The notes beneath the pieces are model-generated. The model made no database searches. It had not been told where the DNA came from and saw only the letters and a program-made list of their open reading frames with translations. A DNA stretch of 64,000 bases. Source: Zygnema circumcarinatum (lineage: Eukaryota > Streptophyta > Zygnematophyceae > Zygnematales > Zygnemataceae). Location: the NCBI GenBank assembly GCA_037447605.1, contig CM074807.1, positions 2,180,327 to 2,244,326 of the forward strand. Direction: 5' to 3'. Positions 1 through 12,400 of the stretch are shown one piece after another; position 1 is the stretch's first letter; every line of letters begins with the position of its first letter. The translations under genes and the position numbers were made by a program.

Positions 1-943
1 TAATACAAGCACAAAAATGATAGCAACGTTCAGCAGGTCACTTGGTGCTAAGCTTATTACTTTATGTCCATTTTATTTTTTTTCAGTTTGTTGTGAGTTG
101 AGCCTAGAAGAAAGTGACTGTTTCTTTATTGTTCAAATGATTACGCACTTGTCTGTCGGTTGTTAATAAAATGGACATAAAATGGTATAACTAGCAACCG
201 AAGGTTGAAACAGAGAACTCTAGGAAACTCTAAACAACAAATATGTTTGACTACGTTCACTGTGAAGCTAGCAAACTCGCTTCACAATGCAAACACCAAG
301 GAAGGATGCTTCGACCTGTACTTGTTGTTTTGGTTTCCTTAGGATCGCTTGCCCTACAAGGCTATCTACAAGCTCAAAGGGGTGAGCTCGCTCACATTTG
401 AGTGAAACAAAGTCATTTCAATTCGGTCTAAGCAAAAGTAGCATGTGAGCTCAATGAGCTTACACGTGCTGTAAGTGGCCTCATTTTCAGATGACTCAAC
501 ACAACACTGTATACAAACTAGCATGCATATCAGTCGAACCAGGTTATCAACGTTCGCTTGTTCGTTTTGCTCGACGTGGCTGCTAGAAGGCGACAATGCG
601 AGCATAGCCGTGATGGTTGAGAGAAAGAACATATGCTTCAGATAAAGTGAGCTTACGCTTCAACAGGGCTTACACATTTACGCAAAGTGATTGAAATTAA
701 CGCAGCACGTACACTGCCTAAGGTTCCGACTCACTAGGCAAACAATGCGGCTGTACAAAAAGGCACTGTGCGCTCAAGTGATAAACACTCAAAACAGACA
801 CACTTAGATATGGATCTTGTGAAATATTTAACCTTTTCGATGATTCTATTTCTTTTGGGTATTTGGGGTATCTTCTTAAATCGTAAAAATATTCTCATAA
901 TGCTAATGTCCCACCCCCCATTGTGTAGCTCGAACCCCCCCAC
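1..943. other. No coding exon recognised; probable long intron or 3' part of the FORGETTER1 locus
   Basis: Left edge of the window. The minus-strand FORGETTER1 gene has its last readable exon ending near 944, and the conserved C-terminal helicase part is not seen here on the minus strand. The stretch is AT-rich with stops in all frames. A short exon-like piece on the plus strand (about 343-371, preceded by TTAG and followed by GTGAGC) is too small to assign. Confidence 0.5.
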
Positions 944-3900
944 CTTCTGGCCACCTCCTGCGAGTAGGCTCGCCTCTCCTCCCGAATCTCCGCCGTCTCT
1001 TGCCCGCATTCCTCGCACAAGTAGCTCGGCGGCTTCTCCTGCAGGGCCGGCACGTGGCAGGTCAAATGGGCCGCTCTCCCACAGGCCTTGCACACCGCGA
1101 GGGCCCCCTCGTCCTGCGTAAAACCCACAAGCCTGCCATGAGCTCACTGCAATGCCTTTCGGTAGAAATGGGTCAGAGCAAATAACATCGAGGGGTGCAA
1201 GGATTTGTGGATGTAGACGGTCAAAGGGGTGGCCAGATGAAGGGGGGCGTAAGGAGAGTCCTACATCCTCTGCACCGCAGATTCTGCATAACTTGAAGTC
1301 CATGTCATCCTCAAGTTCTTCTTCCGATTCCGATTCAGCTGCATCCCCGAGAAAGAGTCCATGAAATGAACACAAAGCAAAAGTATCCGAACTTCAGCAG
1401 CTTCTCGTCTTTGAACTTGCCGAAAGTTAATCAGGCTTTCAATGTCAAGCCAGTTCTTGGTTCCGCTTTAGCTTCCTTGTGAACAAGCAACAGAAACAGC
1501 GTCAAGTAAAGCTACCACCCCCCTTTATCCTGCAAACTATCTACCCAAGGGAAGTCCGCCTCTGCTTCCTGATTGGCCAAAAAGGGCAGAAGGACCCACG
1601 CTGATACTCCTCGTCCTCGTCGTCCGCAAAGCCCCGGTAGCGCACCGCTCTGCGCATTCGGCCTCGCTGGGAGACGGAGGGCACACTCTGCCGCTCTCCT
1701 CTCCTCGGGGGGACTTCCTTCTCCTTCACAGGCTCCACATCTGCAGCCCAAAAAGCACACTTCAACATTGAACATTCAAAACATTCCTCGAAAAAACTTG
1801 ACAGCAGAACATCGCGCTAACCCTTCACTCGAGAAAGATGACTATCGGAATGGGTTTTAAAACCATTTCAGAAGTTGGGCTGTTCAAGCCAATCGGTCAA
1901 GCGCCATGACAAGCCGCACATTTCTAGACAGCAGACTCAGCCTCAGAAGCGGTCCTCAGTTTGCCTTCTCCCTCCCTCCCTCCCTCCCTCCCTCCCTCCC
2001 ATCCGTCCGTCCATGAAGCAGCAGCAGCAGCAGGGCCTACCCGGCTCCTGCTCCGGCTGTGGCGGCATCGGGAAGTGGTCGTCCACCAGCTTCAGGAGCA
2101 GCTCCCTCGGCCCGGACACGAAGTCATCGAGTTCGAGGCCCTGCAGCCACTCAGCCTCTCTCTCTGAGTGAGTGGAGTGAGTGAGTGAGTGAGTGAGTGA
2201 GTGAGTGAGTGAGTGAGTGAAGTGAGTGAGTGAGTGAGTGAGTGAGTGAGTGAGTGAGTGAGTGAGTGAGTGAGTGAGTGAGTGAGTGAGTGAGTGAGTG
2301 AGTGAGTGAGTGAGTGAGTGAGTGAGTGAGTGAGTGAGTGAGTGAGTGAGTGAGTGAGTGAGTGAGTGAGTGAGTGAGTGAGTGAGTGAGTGAGTGAGTG
2401 AGTGAGTGAGTGAGTGAGTGAGTGAGTGAGTGAGTGAGTGAGTGAGTGAGTGAGTGAGTAAGTGAGTGGGTGAGTGGGTGAGTCAGTGAGTGAGTCAGTG
2501 AGTGGGTGTGTGCATCTCCATTGTCAGCATAGAGCTGAGTTCTCTTTTTCTCTGGGGCAAGCGCTTGTGCAATCCAATTCCAAAATGAAGCTTTTCCAAT
2601 CGCAAACGAGCATCTTTGACCGCTTTAATCAACTTGCGAGACAGAAAGAGTGAGTAGCAAGGGAGGAGCAAGTGGGGAGGGGCGAAAGAGGAGAGGGGCA
2701 GCTGGGGAGGATGGGAGGAGGGGATGAAAGAGAGAGAGAGAGAGGGAGAGTTTAGAGGTTAGGGGTAAAGGTTTGGGGCTTAGGGTTTAGCTGTTAAGGG
2801 TTAGGGGTTAGGTTTAGCGGTTTGAGCTTCGGCTTAGGGTTTAGGGTTTGAAGGTTCACGGGATGGGTGTTAGGAGTCGCCTGTTAGGGTTCAGGGGGTT
2901 GGCGGTTCGGGGCACGGGTCAAAGGTTTAGGGTTTAAGGTTTAGGGTTTAGGGTGACGGGTTAGAGGCCAGGGGTTGCGGGTTAGGGTTAGGGTTAGGGA
3001 GTAGCATTTTGGGTTTCTGGTTTATGGTTTAGGGGGGGGGTAGAGGTTGAGATTTGCGTCGCTATCCGCAAACCCCGCGCATTTTATGAAAGGCTGAACT
3101 CACATATTTGGAAATCGCCTCTTCAGTGCGCGACTCGCCCGTGCTCTGCAGGCCGATGACCACGCACTTTCCCGCCGCCAATGCAGCCTTGGCGGTCTTC
3201 ACAACTGCCGGAATCTTCGCCGCCATGCACATATGTCGGAAAAATCTCTGCAATCCACAGTCTTGAAGCTTAGTAGTCGCCATAGACTCGCTGCCAGGAG
3301 GCAGAACAAAGCACTGCCCTCTTGCAAGAAGGAAGGGTCCGACCCGACCCGACCGGACCTGGTGACTGGCCCAGAAAAACCGCCAAAGCGAATTCTGCTG
3401 CGACTTCTTTTGGGAGTCGGCGGAGAGAGGGGCCGCCGCGAGGCCCTGCATGAGTTCTACGCGGAGCTCACACCAAAGTTTGGCGGCTTGGCTGTACATC
3501 TCCTGCGGGAGGCAAACAGACAACGCGTGAAGCTGTCTGCAGGGAAGAGACCAGACCAGCTTCAGTCTTGACAAGGAGCAAGGAAATGCTTTATGGTATG
3601 TTCACCCACATCCATTTCCGGCTCCAATTCGACCTGAACGATTTCAAATTCTGCCCCCTTGAAGCTGAGGGTGCGGCAGACGTACATGCCTCTGCAAGCC
3701 ACGCTAGCGAGAAACGGCTCAATCAACATTGGTCCATTCCGTTAGCATCACACAGCAATAGCGTTATTGTTTTCTTTATCGCCCCACTGCTTCATTTCTC
3801 CTGTTCCACTGAAATCTTGCATTCAACAGACACTGTCCGAATACTTCTGAAATGGAGAGATGGACTTATTGGAGATTGGATTCTCTGAAAATGTCCTCTG

Positions 3901-6900
3901 CACTGCCAGGTTGCTTCAAAGCGGCTTACCGAGCCTTCATGTCCATTGCAATAAGCTCTAAAGCACCAACTCCTCGTTTTTCAAGAGCACCTAGAAATCC
4001 GCCATGCAAAACCCAGAGGTCCATATGAACATGCTTTTGGCTTTTGGGCAGCACCCCTATAATAGAAAAGTTGCAAGTAGAAGTAACTTTGTACGAGGCG
4101 GAGGGCCTACCCAAAAACGAAAGGAAGTCCGGAAAGTCCGTGCCCATCCCCCACAAGCCCAATCGTATCATGTAGCCCAAGTTCCGCGGCTCGGAGGCAC
4201 CCGTGGCTGAACAATACACAATGCGAGCTTGAGGCAGCTTTGTCTGCGAGCCCACAAAAGCATCAGGACAAGCAGGGCTATGTCTGTCGATTGCATTACG
4301 GTTCCTATTACAGAAAAGAATTTCCATCCTTCTCGCAGGCTTAATGCTTTATTGATTAAATATGGCCAGGCTGGGCAGCCATATGGTGGAAAGATGCTTA
4401 CCCCCTCCATGTGGGGGGCAAAGCTGGGCACACACGTGGGCCAGCTTATACGTGTAAGTTCAAACATTGACTGGTATGCATTTTGAACATTAGCTCAATT
4501 GGAGGACACTACATTCATCATCTATTAGTTCACTGACTGAACTCAACATTCACCATCGTATTTCTAGAAACATTCCATGATGTGCACATTCCCAACAAAC
4601 CGGAGCCATATTCTTGAAAACTACGTAAAGTAGACCAGAAGAATTCAGAACTACAGTTGCTTCCAAAACCCAAGTGAATCGACTCATTACTTCAGAATGC
4701 CGGCCATCGACTTTTCCTACAGTGGCATGGACAGGCTCAGTCATTCAAGCGAATGACCACAACAGTCTGAATGAAATTTAACGTTCACAAGCTCAAGCAG
4801 TGTACCTGTAACTCCAAAACAGCCTCCCCTGTCCGTGTGCCCTGTCCTCCAGTCTCTGGGATCAAGTTTTTGGCCTTGTGGCACTGACCCATCCACCAAA
4901 CCAGCCGGCCCACGGTTTAATTATCTGTGAGCAGGGTATCTTGAAGCTAGTCCTTAGACACAGCGCAGACACTACTGCATTAAGGTAGACAATATGACAT
5001 CACCAAGACCTACCACGCAAATTGCTAACGGCTTTGTCGCAATGCATTGTCAAACAGAGCAGTAGACTTGATAATGGAGGGGACACGTCTAGCAAACAAA
5101 TCTGAACGGATGGTCTGCTCCTAACCGAGAGAAAACTGCCATGTTTGTGGTGTTGATATTGGAGCAAACTCTGCTGCCTCTACAGGTTTTCCTCTGGCAA
5201 TCTTCATCTTCCCTTTCTTGTATCACACATGCGCATGCCATGTTGATACTGTTCTATAGTAACTGTTTACTACTTTGAGATTTATTGATTGGTACATGGG
5301 TTGAGCCTAAGCTGTAACTTCGTCATTCATACTAGAAGATGCTTCACAGCTATGCCACGCAACAAACCTCATCGAACACAATAAGTCCGTCAAATCCTGG
5401 TCCGCACCACTGCACCAGCTGCTGGAGTCTTGATCTGCCCTTCTCTGAGGCAGCTATAAGGCTGCTATATGTCAGAAAAACAACTCCTTCCTTTATTCCA
5501 ATCGCCTTGGAATCCAGTTTCCCATAAGGTAACTTGTTGAGTGCATGCACTGTCAAAATCCGTCCCCATCCCGCCAAGTTGCACTTAATAAACAAATCCA
5601 ATGATTCTTCCAGAGCAGCTAAAGCAAAGGCGATATTTCAGTAGGTAACAGCCTTTCGTCTAGTAAAGATGCTAAGAAAACTGAGCAAAAATACCAGTGT
5701 CCTGCAATATGAATCCTAACATGGAAATAGGGCGTCAAGTCTGCATGATTCTGTTGCAAGCCCTGAAACCACTCACAAAAGTAAGGGAAATGTACCTTCT
5801 GCATCTGCACAGCCCACATCGTCAAGGTCTCTCTTTGCATCAAACTTAAGGTCTGCCCCGATTGACACCCACCTATAAACCAACCGTAATACAGGTTATT
5901 CCTGAAATGGAAAACGCATTCACACCATGCACTCTACTACTGCTGCCAGTGTCTTTCATGTACTTGTCAGGAAGCATCTCAGCTCCAGGTGCACAGACTT
6001 CCACCTGCCAAGTTAGGGAAAAGACATCCACGACACTACCGGTCCTAAAACGCAGGAATTTTTGCTCAACTCCCTTTCAAAATTCCACCAGCAAGTGCAG
6101 TAGAAAGCAGCGGCTTACAAAGCCTTGGATCTGCCATTGCGCCAATTCTCCAAAATCAGCCCTGCAATTGTGCGACCTTTCCCGACTCCGGCACCATCGC
6201 CTACAAAAAATCCAGCCCTTGAACCGTCTGGGAGGTGTTGCTCGTGTCTCTGTGGGGTCCCTCCCGCCCTCCCTTCTCCCACCAATTCAATCACCATTAT
6301 GGCAGCTTTTGTGTTTCCTAAGTGATGCATAGAGGTGGGCAGTGACTGCGAAAAATAGGAGCATCCGACGCTCAGGGAGTTCATTCTGGAATCAGCCTGC
6401 GAAACGAGTTCGGTTGCCAGCCAAAAATGTTCTAGAAAGCCAGAGTTGAGACGTATGAGGCAGCACCTGGCAAGCATAGACGATGGTTTCCAGCTGCAAG
6501 CAGGAGAGACTTCCGGATGCCACAATCTCATCTTCTGCTACGAGCTGGTAATGCACTTCTGGAGGTTGAATAGCGGACAGAGAAGCTGTTTCGACGACTG
6601 GGTCTGGATGGGGTGGACCAATGTTCACCCTCATCGGTTTCTGGTCCCACATACAGAACACAAACTTTCACAGAATCAGCGAAAGGACCTCCGTTCGACC
6701 TGCGCTGTCCTGCTCCATTCGTGCCCTGGCTCTGATTCTCTACCTTTCCTCCATCACCTCAGTAAGAAAAATCTCTCGCCAACCTTGACAAGAAACCGCA
6801 ATCGCAATTCATGTTGTTGCGAGAGAAACAACCAGGAAGGGCTAACGTCGTCAAGTATGTACCTTATCTGCCCATTTTCAGCTTCGATAAACCTATCTAC

Positions 6901-8431
6901 TCGATGGACTGAAACTGAAACTGAATGCCTTGAGAAAGACGGTAGAATAAGCGAACAAGGACCTCAAAAAGTCTGAAGCCGAGCATGTCACAGCTGACTT
7001 GCTACAACCTCGACGGGGAGGTGAAGTCGTACTTCTATTCTCCCATAATGCGACCCCTACTTGCAAAGTCTGCAGGGTTCCTTGTCCTGATCCTTTACAT
7101 TCACTTACATAGTCCATGAAGGTCTCTCCCGCTGCTGCCTCCTCTTCTTCAGCTTCCACGTCCAATGCCATCTGTTTCAATGCTACAACAAAGCAAAGTA
7201 GGTAAGAGCAACGCAGGTCCCTTCCTTTTCACATTCAACTCATTGACACCATACCTGCTCAATTAAACAGTAAGTGGCCTACAAGAGACTGGTTGCCATG
7301 TGACGTGCCAATCAAATTAAGACAGGTCCTGCGGAATTGTGGAAAACTGATCCTTCGCTTTAGGCATCTCTCTTTGTCCAATAAAAAAAAGTGGGGTCGT
7401 GAAAGTCATGAAAGTTTCAAGTGGACACAACATGCGTCGACCTTTTCTAAAGGTAAAGGAGACACTCCTAAATATGTAGACGGAGAGAAAAGGATATGAA
7501 AAACTCGAGTTTGATCAGCAAGACAAGACAAGACAAAGTTTGCCTCAGGAGATTGAATAAGCGTAAAATTGGAGCATGAATTTGGTGTCAAACGAGAGAA
7601 AAACTGGACTGTTATGGACTGTAAGATTACGTCGACAATATGTGACTTCTGATAGTGCATTTTTTTCGTGATCTACAAAGGATTTGTAATTTTCTGACTC
7701 ATAAAAATTGAAAAATCTTATGCCCAGACAAATTATTAAACGGAATTAAGAGTCATTAGGTTAACACACTAGACGACGTTAAACGAACGACGTTTCAAGA
7801 ATAAGAGACTGATTGCGTTACAGGATTTTTAAATCACGCGATGAATTAGTGCACTAAGGAGTCCTCCAGTAAACCGCTTGCCTTTGTAGTCAACTTGGAC
7901 GCCAAATAAAAGCAGCTAACATATCTTCAACGCCTATGTTAAGCTCACCTCATTGATCTCCTCAGGAGGCTCATGATACCCTCCAGGAAGCAGCCTTTTT
8001 ACAACGCCTCCGCTGGCCACTGCCTCTCCAAGGTCCCGCAGCTTCCGTTTCAGCAGCTCTGTGTTTCCCCCTGTCCTGGCCGCCTCTGTGGTTTCCTGAG
8101 TCAGGCGGCGCAGCGACGCCAGATAGCCCGCGAGTTTGGAGGGGTCCACCAGCAGCTCCGCCTTGCACTGTGGACACGCGAACTGGTGAAGGCCCGGTGG
8201 CACGTTCAGCACTGCGCGGCAGCCTGCGCATGGGAGCTGAATCTTGCTCTGATCGATGCCATGCACCACGGGCGGCAGCGGCGGCGGCTGCGGCGGAAGG
8301 AAGGGGTGGGAGTGGGCGCGCTGCTGCGAGGTGCTTTGCAAAAACTTGCATTCCGGGCAGCGGAATTCCTTGAGATGCGGCGGCACGTTGAGGGAGATTC
8401 GGCAGCCCGCGCAGTGCAGCGTGGTGCTCAT
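944..8431 (-). CDS. FGT1: FORGETTER1 / strawberry notch homologue, helicase-like transcriptional co-regulator (3' part missing)
   Basis: Homologue of plant FORGETTER1, a strawberry-notch helicase-like protein that in Arabidopsis sustains heat-stress gene expression in chromatin. Sixteen exons join in frame: 8431-7949, 7171-7109, 6640-6467, 6249-6119, 5872-5796, 5549-5368, 4883-4806, 4243-4111, 3990-3930, 3691-3610, 3502-3359, 3247-3104, 2140-2041, 1740-1600, 1338-1265 and 1113-about 944, about 745 residues. The N-terminus carries two LSD1-like CxxC zinc fingers (residues about 7-30 and 66-90, the second as [22 protein letters not shown] read in two parts). Then follow [11 protein letters not shown], the P-loop [14 protein letters not shown], and an FDECHKAKNL DExH-type motif completed across 5549-5368/4883-4806, then [12 protein letters not shown]. 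The last two exons encode an acidic stretch and a cysteine-rich PHD-like finger (CRIC, CKAC, CEEC). The end near 944 is uncertain, and roughly 500 C-terminal residues expected from Arabidopsis are absent from the window. Confidence 0.92.
2171..2515. repeat. (TGAG)n microsatellite, about 300 bp
   Basis: Nearly perfect GTGAGTGAG repeat, with a few interruptions at the ends, inside the FORGETTER1 intron between the exons at 3247-3104 and 2140-2041. The unit resembles a GTGAGT donor site on the plus strand, but the gene is transcribed from the other strand, so no splicing role follows. Confidence 0.95.
2745..3040 (+). repeat. Degenerate interstitial telomere-like TTTAGGG array
   Basis: Many TTTAGGG units, some TTAGGG and numerous decayed variants follow the TGAG microsatellite in the same intron. 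TTTAGGG is the usual plant and green-algal telomere repeat. The decay suggests an old insertion or repair event rather than a chromosome end, because coding exons lie on both sides. Confidence 0.85.
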
Positions 8432-8621
8432 GGCGCCCCCGCGCAGGCCAGCCCAGCCCAGCCCTGCGGGCCTCCCGCTCCCTGCCTTGCAATCCGCCTT
8501 CCGCCCTGTGCCGACCGCTCGGCCGCCCGCATCAATATGCGGGCGGTTTCAAGACCCGCCCAAGTTTCAAGGCCCGCCCCGCGCGCGGAGTCGTAGGCAG
8601 AGGCGCAGCGCCAAAGACTAC

Positions 8622-8671
8622 AGTACCGTACTGTTTCGTACTGTACGAAATAGTACGGCACGTAACAGTAC
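8622..8671. promoter_or_regulatory. Cluster of six GTAC cores upstream of FORGETTER1
   Basis: GTAC tetramers occur at about 8623, 8628, 8638, 8643, 8653 and 8668, partly arranged as near-palindromes (8621-8633 and 8634-8650). GTAC is the core site of SBP/SPL-type factors such as CRR1/SPL7. The cluster is 190-240 bp upstream of the FORGETTER1 start codon. Function is inferred. Confidence 0.45.
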
Positions 8672-8738
8672 GGCAACCGGGCGTGGGTGACTGCCGGTCG
8701 CGGTTGCAGTAATAAGACGAGGGGCGAACAGGCGCGCG

Positions 8739-8778
8739 ACGTGACGTTACGTTACGTTACGTGATGTGACGTGACGTG
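8739..8778. promoter_or_regulatory. Seven ACGT cores in 5-bp phased repeat
   Basis: ACGT occurs at about 8739, 8744, 8749, 8754, 8759, 8769 and 8774, as an ACGTT/ACGTG microsatellite. ACGT is the core of plant bZIP sites. It lies about 310-350 bp upstream of the FORGETTER1 start. It may be a simple repeat without function. Confidence 0.45.
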
Positions 8779-9467
8779 AAAAGCATGGTGGGTGCAGCGG
8801 CGGTCTTCGCAGAAACGGGAACTCTCGCATATTGTGGTCGATGCGGATACGCAAAAGTGTTCTGTTCTGGGGCCGGTTTGCACTTTGACAGCCAGTCATC
8901 GCGAGGCTTTTGATGAATTGGAGGTGCTGGCGCTGCCCATACTGTTCATGTCCCGGTTTGCTCGCCAGACACCCTCAAACAAAACAAGATACCCTACTGC
9001 AGCCCGTCGAACCATCGGGTTTGCAAGACAATGGCCCAGCAGCTTGTTTGCCAGTGGTTTGGTTACAACCATTGGTAATATTCGGCAACATCGAACCACT
9101 ATTGACCATTGGATCCAACGGTTCCAACCATTCCCAGTGGTGGTCAATCATTAAATTCAAAGGCTTGCAGCCATTTCATTGATTGATCCAGGGTTAGACA
9201 TTGCACTACTAGACTTTAGGCTGCTAGGCTAGCTACCTGTTACATGGAGTGACTTGTGCCAGGGTGGTAAGAGAAAGTTACAATCACCACAAAATAAACA
9301 ACATCATTTTACAATAGAAGAGGTGACTGGTTTACTGTCACTACAGACTCACTTCTAGGATGATGCCAGTCTATAGACCCCATAGACTGGTCTCCTTTGA
9401 GAAATCACACGCCATGGTATGCGACTCTATAGCTGGCATCATTGGCTCTGAGAATCTCAGGCTGACC
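8779..9467. other. Intergenic: upstream of FORGETTER1, downstream of the transporter
   Basis: No supported gene. The ORFs here overlap each other and lack homology-like composition. From about 9050 to 9155 there is an array of ACCATTGG/CCAATGGT-type words, related to one at 34555-34670. Confidence 0.6.
9055..9155. repeat. Array of ACCATTGG / CCAATGGT inverted words, copy 1
   Basis: Imperfect inverted units such as ACAACCATTGGT, TGACCATTGGA and TTCCAACCATTCCC occur within about 100 bp. A second array with the same words is at 34555-34670. Whether these are decayed copies of one element or convergent CCAAT-rich sequence cannot be told by eye. Confidence 0.5.
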
Positions 9468-12400
9468 TCAAGTGCTGGCAAATAGCTGGTATGTGGAGGA
9501 GTCTGCTATAATGGATTGAATCGAACCAATCGCAGCACCCACTGTGATGAAAGCAAAAAATATGACCAGGAACCAATGGAACGCCAGAGAAGTGGCGCTC
9601 AGCTTGGCCCTGTTCACCTGCAGATTGAGACAGCAACCATCTCTCAGAGAGGTGAGAAGCAAAGTAAGGCGTGGGGTACATCCCCATGAGAATTGAAAAG
9701 TGAAATTCATTGAACCTCACAAAAATCAACGATTCAAGGCCCACCTGGCAAACAAAATAAGCTAAGCCTGCAGAAGGTGGTTCTAGCTTGTGCTGACTTC
9801 ACGTCCCTATATACGCCAGAAGATGAACACCGCAGACTGATTCAAGAGGGAGGCACTCACCCGGAGATGAAGCAAAAACGTAAGCACAAAGTTTAACGGC
9901 AAACAACTAAGGGCGCCAGCAAGCGCCACAACCCCACCAAAGAAGGGCAACATTGCTGCCAAGAAGGAAATGGCAAATATCATTGGCACGCGATAGATGA
10001 TCCGAATGGCCACATTGTATGGCGACCACAATCCAGCGGTCTTGTCACTGAGTCTATTGTCAATAGCCTCAAATATCGGCGTAATAAAGAGCTGCAAAAA
10101 GCAAGGCATTGAGGATTAAGTCGTGCCGTTTGGTCCAAGTTACCATCTGACTATAAAGCAACTGCCATCTCTTTGCATTCAGACAGCTGCCAAACTTGAC
10201 GGGCCTAACTGACAGAAGCATGCAGGGCCAGCCTTCGCTTTGACAGACTGCATGTTGGACCGCGTAACGAGGCAGTCTCTGTTCAGAAGAACGTTTGGTA
10301 TGTGCGGAGATCATGCATAAATACGATTTTGCTTCCCTAATCTCATTCTGACCAGAAGCAAAGGGACGACAGATGTTGCGTCCTTGGTTTGCACCTGAAA
10401 ACAAGCACATTCTTGGGTGAAGATTCCCAGCCATGCTAATGCCAAGATCCACGATGGGCCAGTGAGGTTCGACATTATGTCACTTGCGACGTCAATGCCA
10501 TACGCCCAAAATCCGACCAACAAGAGCGCCGAGAGGATGGGCAGACCAACGGCATATGGCAGGACCATGGCCTTGTAGAAGCCCACTACAGGGTCATTCT
10601 CAATGGTTGCCTGTACACAAGTCATAAAAATGCATGTTGTCTCAGAATGCATTAGTGCCCTCATGAGGATTCTCCATCAGCAAAAGGGATTCGTTCATGG
10701 GAAGAGGAATTGGAGTAGCCTTGAATCAAGAGAGTGTATGAACGACAAAAACACTGTTAGGCTAGATAGTACAGTAAATAAAGGACACTTTGCGAGAATT
10801 TTATACCGTCGCACTTTTCACTTCTATTGGTGCCACTCATGGGAGGACAAGCAGGAAAGCCTTCCCATGACCAAGATACACTCTTCTTGCTCACACCTCA
10901 AAAAAGCACACGAGCAGGTGACAAACACGACCTCTGTGCGACATCGGCAATAGCACAACTGAAACATTACCAGAGAAGTAATTAAAAAGACTGATGCGCT
11001 CTGCTAACAAGCGTAATAAACACTAATCGAAATGACCTGGTATTAGATGGCCCCATCCGGTTGCCTGTTCACAGTGTTCCCTGAGTGCATTCAGGGAGTT
11101 CATGCGACACATACCTGAATTTCGGGAAGGAGAACTGGATTGTATACGAATGATATGGCGGCAATAGCGACGAACCCTTGCAGCAGAGCCACTGGAGGGG
11201 AGAGTTCCTCAATGTAACTCCGGGGTGACGCTGAACTGCCTGAACAAGCCCAAAAACAAGAAATGTAGGACAGATGGGTGTGAGGAAGTCCAGCAAATGC
11301 TACAGCATGGAGCTCGCACTGCATCCCTCGTACTTTTAAGGAGGCCTAACGAGGGGAAGGTCAAGCATGGCCATATCTAAAAGGCTGCCACCTTGTATAT
11401 TCCGTACATGTGATAGGCGAGAGGCATTTATGCTGCTTCTCGCGGCTATTCACAAAGAAAACGAGCCTCTTAAATTAGCCGCTTTACGTTCAACGAAGTA
11501 ATGTCCGATCTCTTATTAATTGCACATTATCCAGCTAAAGCTTAGTGCAACTACCATTATTGTTTAAACGTTCGTAATTTTCAAACAACGACGTATTGAG
11601 GCCCCGCCCACTTAATTCAAGTCAACGAAACAATGGTTGTCCCCACATGCCCATGCATTTCGTATGCGGTAGAGCCAGGCCAGGTTCATACCATTGATAA
11701 TAGAAATAACGATGATTATTGTGAAGTAGACTGCAGCACACACGGAAGTGATGATGGAGATTAATCGCAAGTTATGCATATCTGGGGTTGCGACTGAAAG
11801 GATCGATAGGAAAAGGCCGGTAACAAATATGTACTCCCAAAGTACTATGCTGTCTGAAGCACCGAAGCCCGATTGGCAAAAACCCTGCAGTGCCCTCCAG
11901 CATCCATCAGTCTGCTGGGGATGAAAGCAGAAGGGCACATTCTGAGCTGACATGTCTGTGTAGGAGCTTGAACTGCACCTGAAGAGCCTGTCCACATACA
12001 ATCACTCCTGCCACGTTGCCTGTGACTATGTTCACCCATTGCAGAATCAGTGTTAACCAGTAGCCAATGGGCCCTGCACCCTACCAAACTCCACAACCGC
12101 TATCAGGATATAGGCAGCTTTTTCTTCGCAGCACTGGAAATAGCGAATAATACAGATTGGTACAGTCGACGAGGGGGAGCTGAAGTATTGAAGGCGCATT
12201 TCAAAGTAGGACTTTAGTCCATTCAACAGTACTTTGCAATTGCTTATGTTCCTAGAGCCAAGAAATTTCTGCCTGCAGCTGGCATCAGCAGCTTGGTCCC
12301 ACCCATTCCTATAGAACTTGGATCTGCGTGGACATCCCCAAACACCTTTGTCCTGATCATCACAAGCGAATAACAGGAGAGGAAAATATAGTCTCATAGG

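Noticed and set aside
343-371. Short plus-strand exon-like piece flanked by TTAG and GTGAGC
   Set aside because: Only about 10 codons, with nothing to join on either side within the window.
7973-8596. 207-codon plus-strand ORF and others over FORGETTER1 exon 1
   Set aside because: Antisense shadows of a GC-rich exon whose minus-strand frame encodes the conserved zinc fingers.
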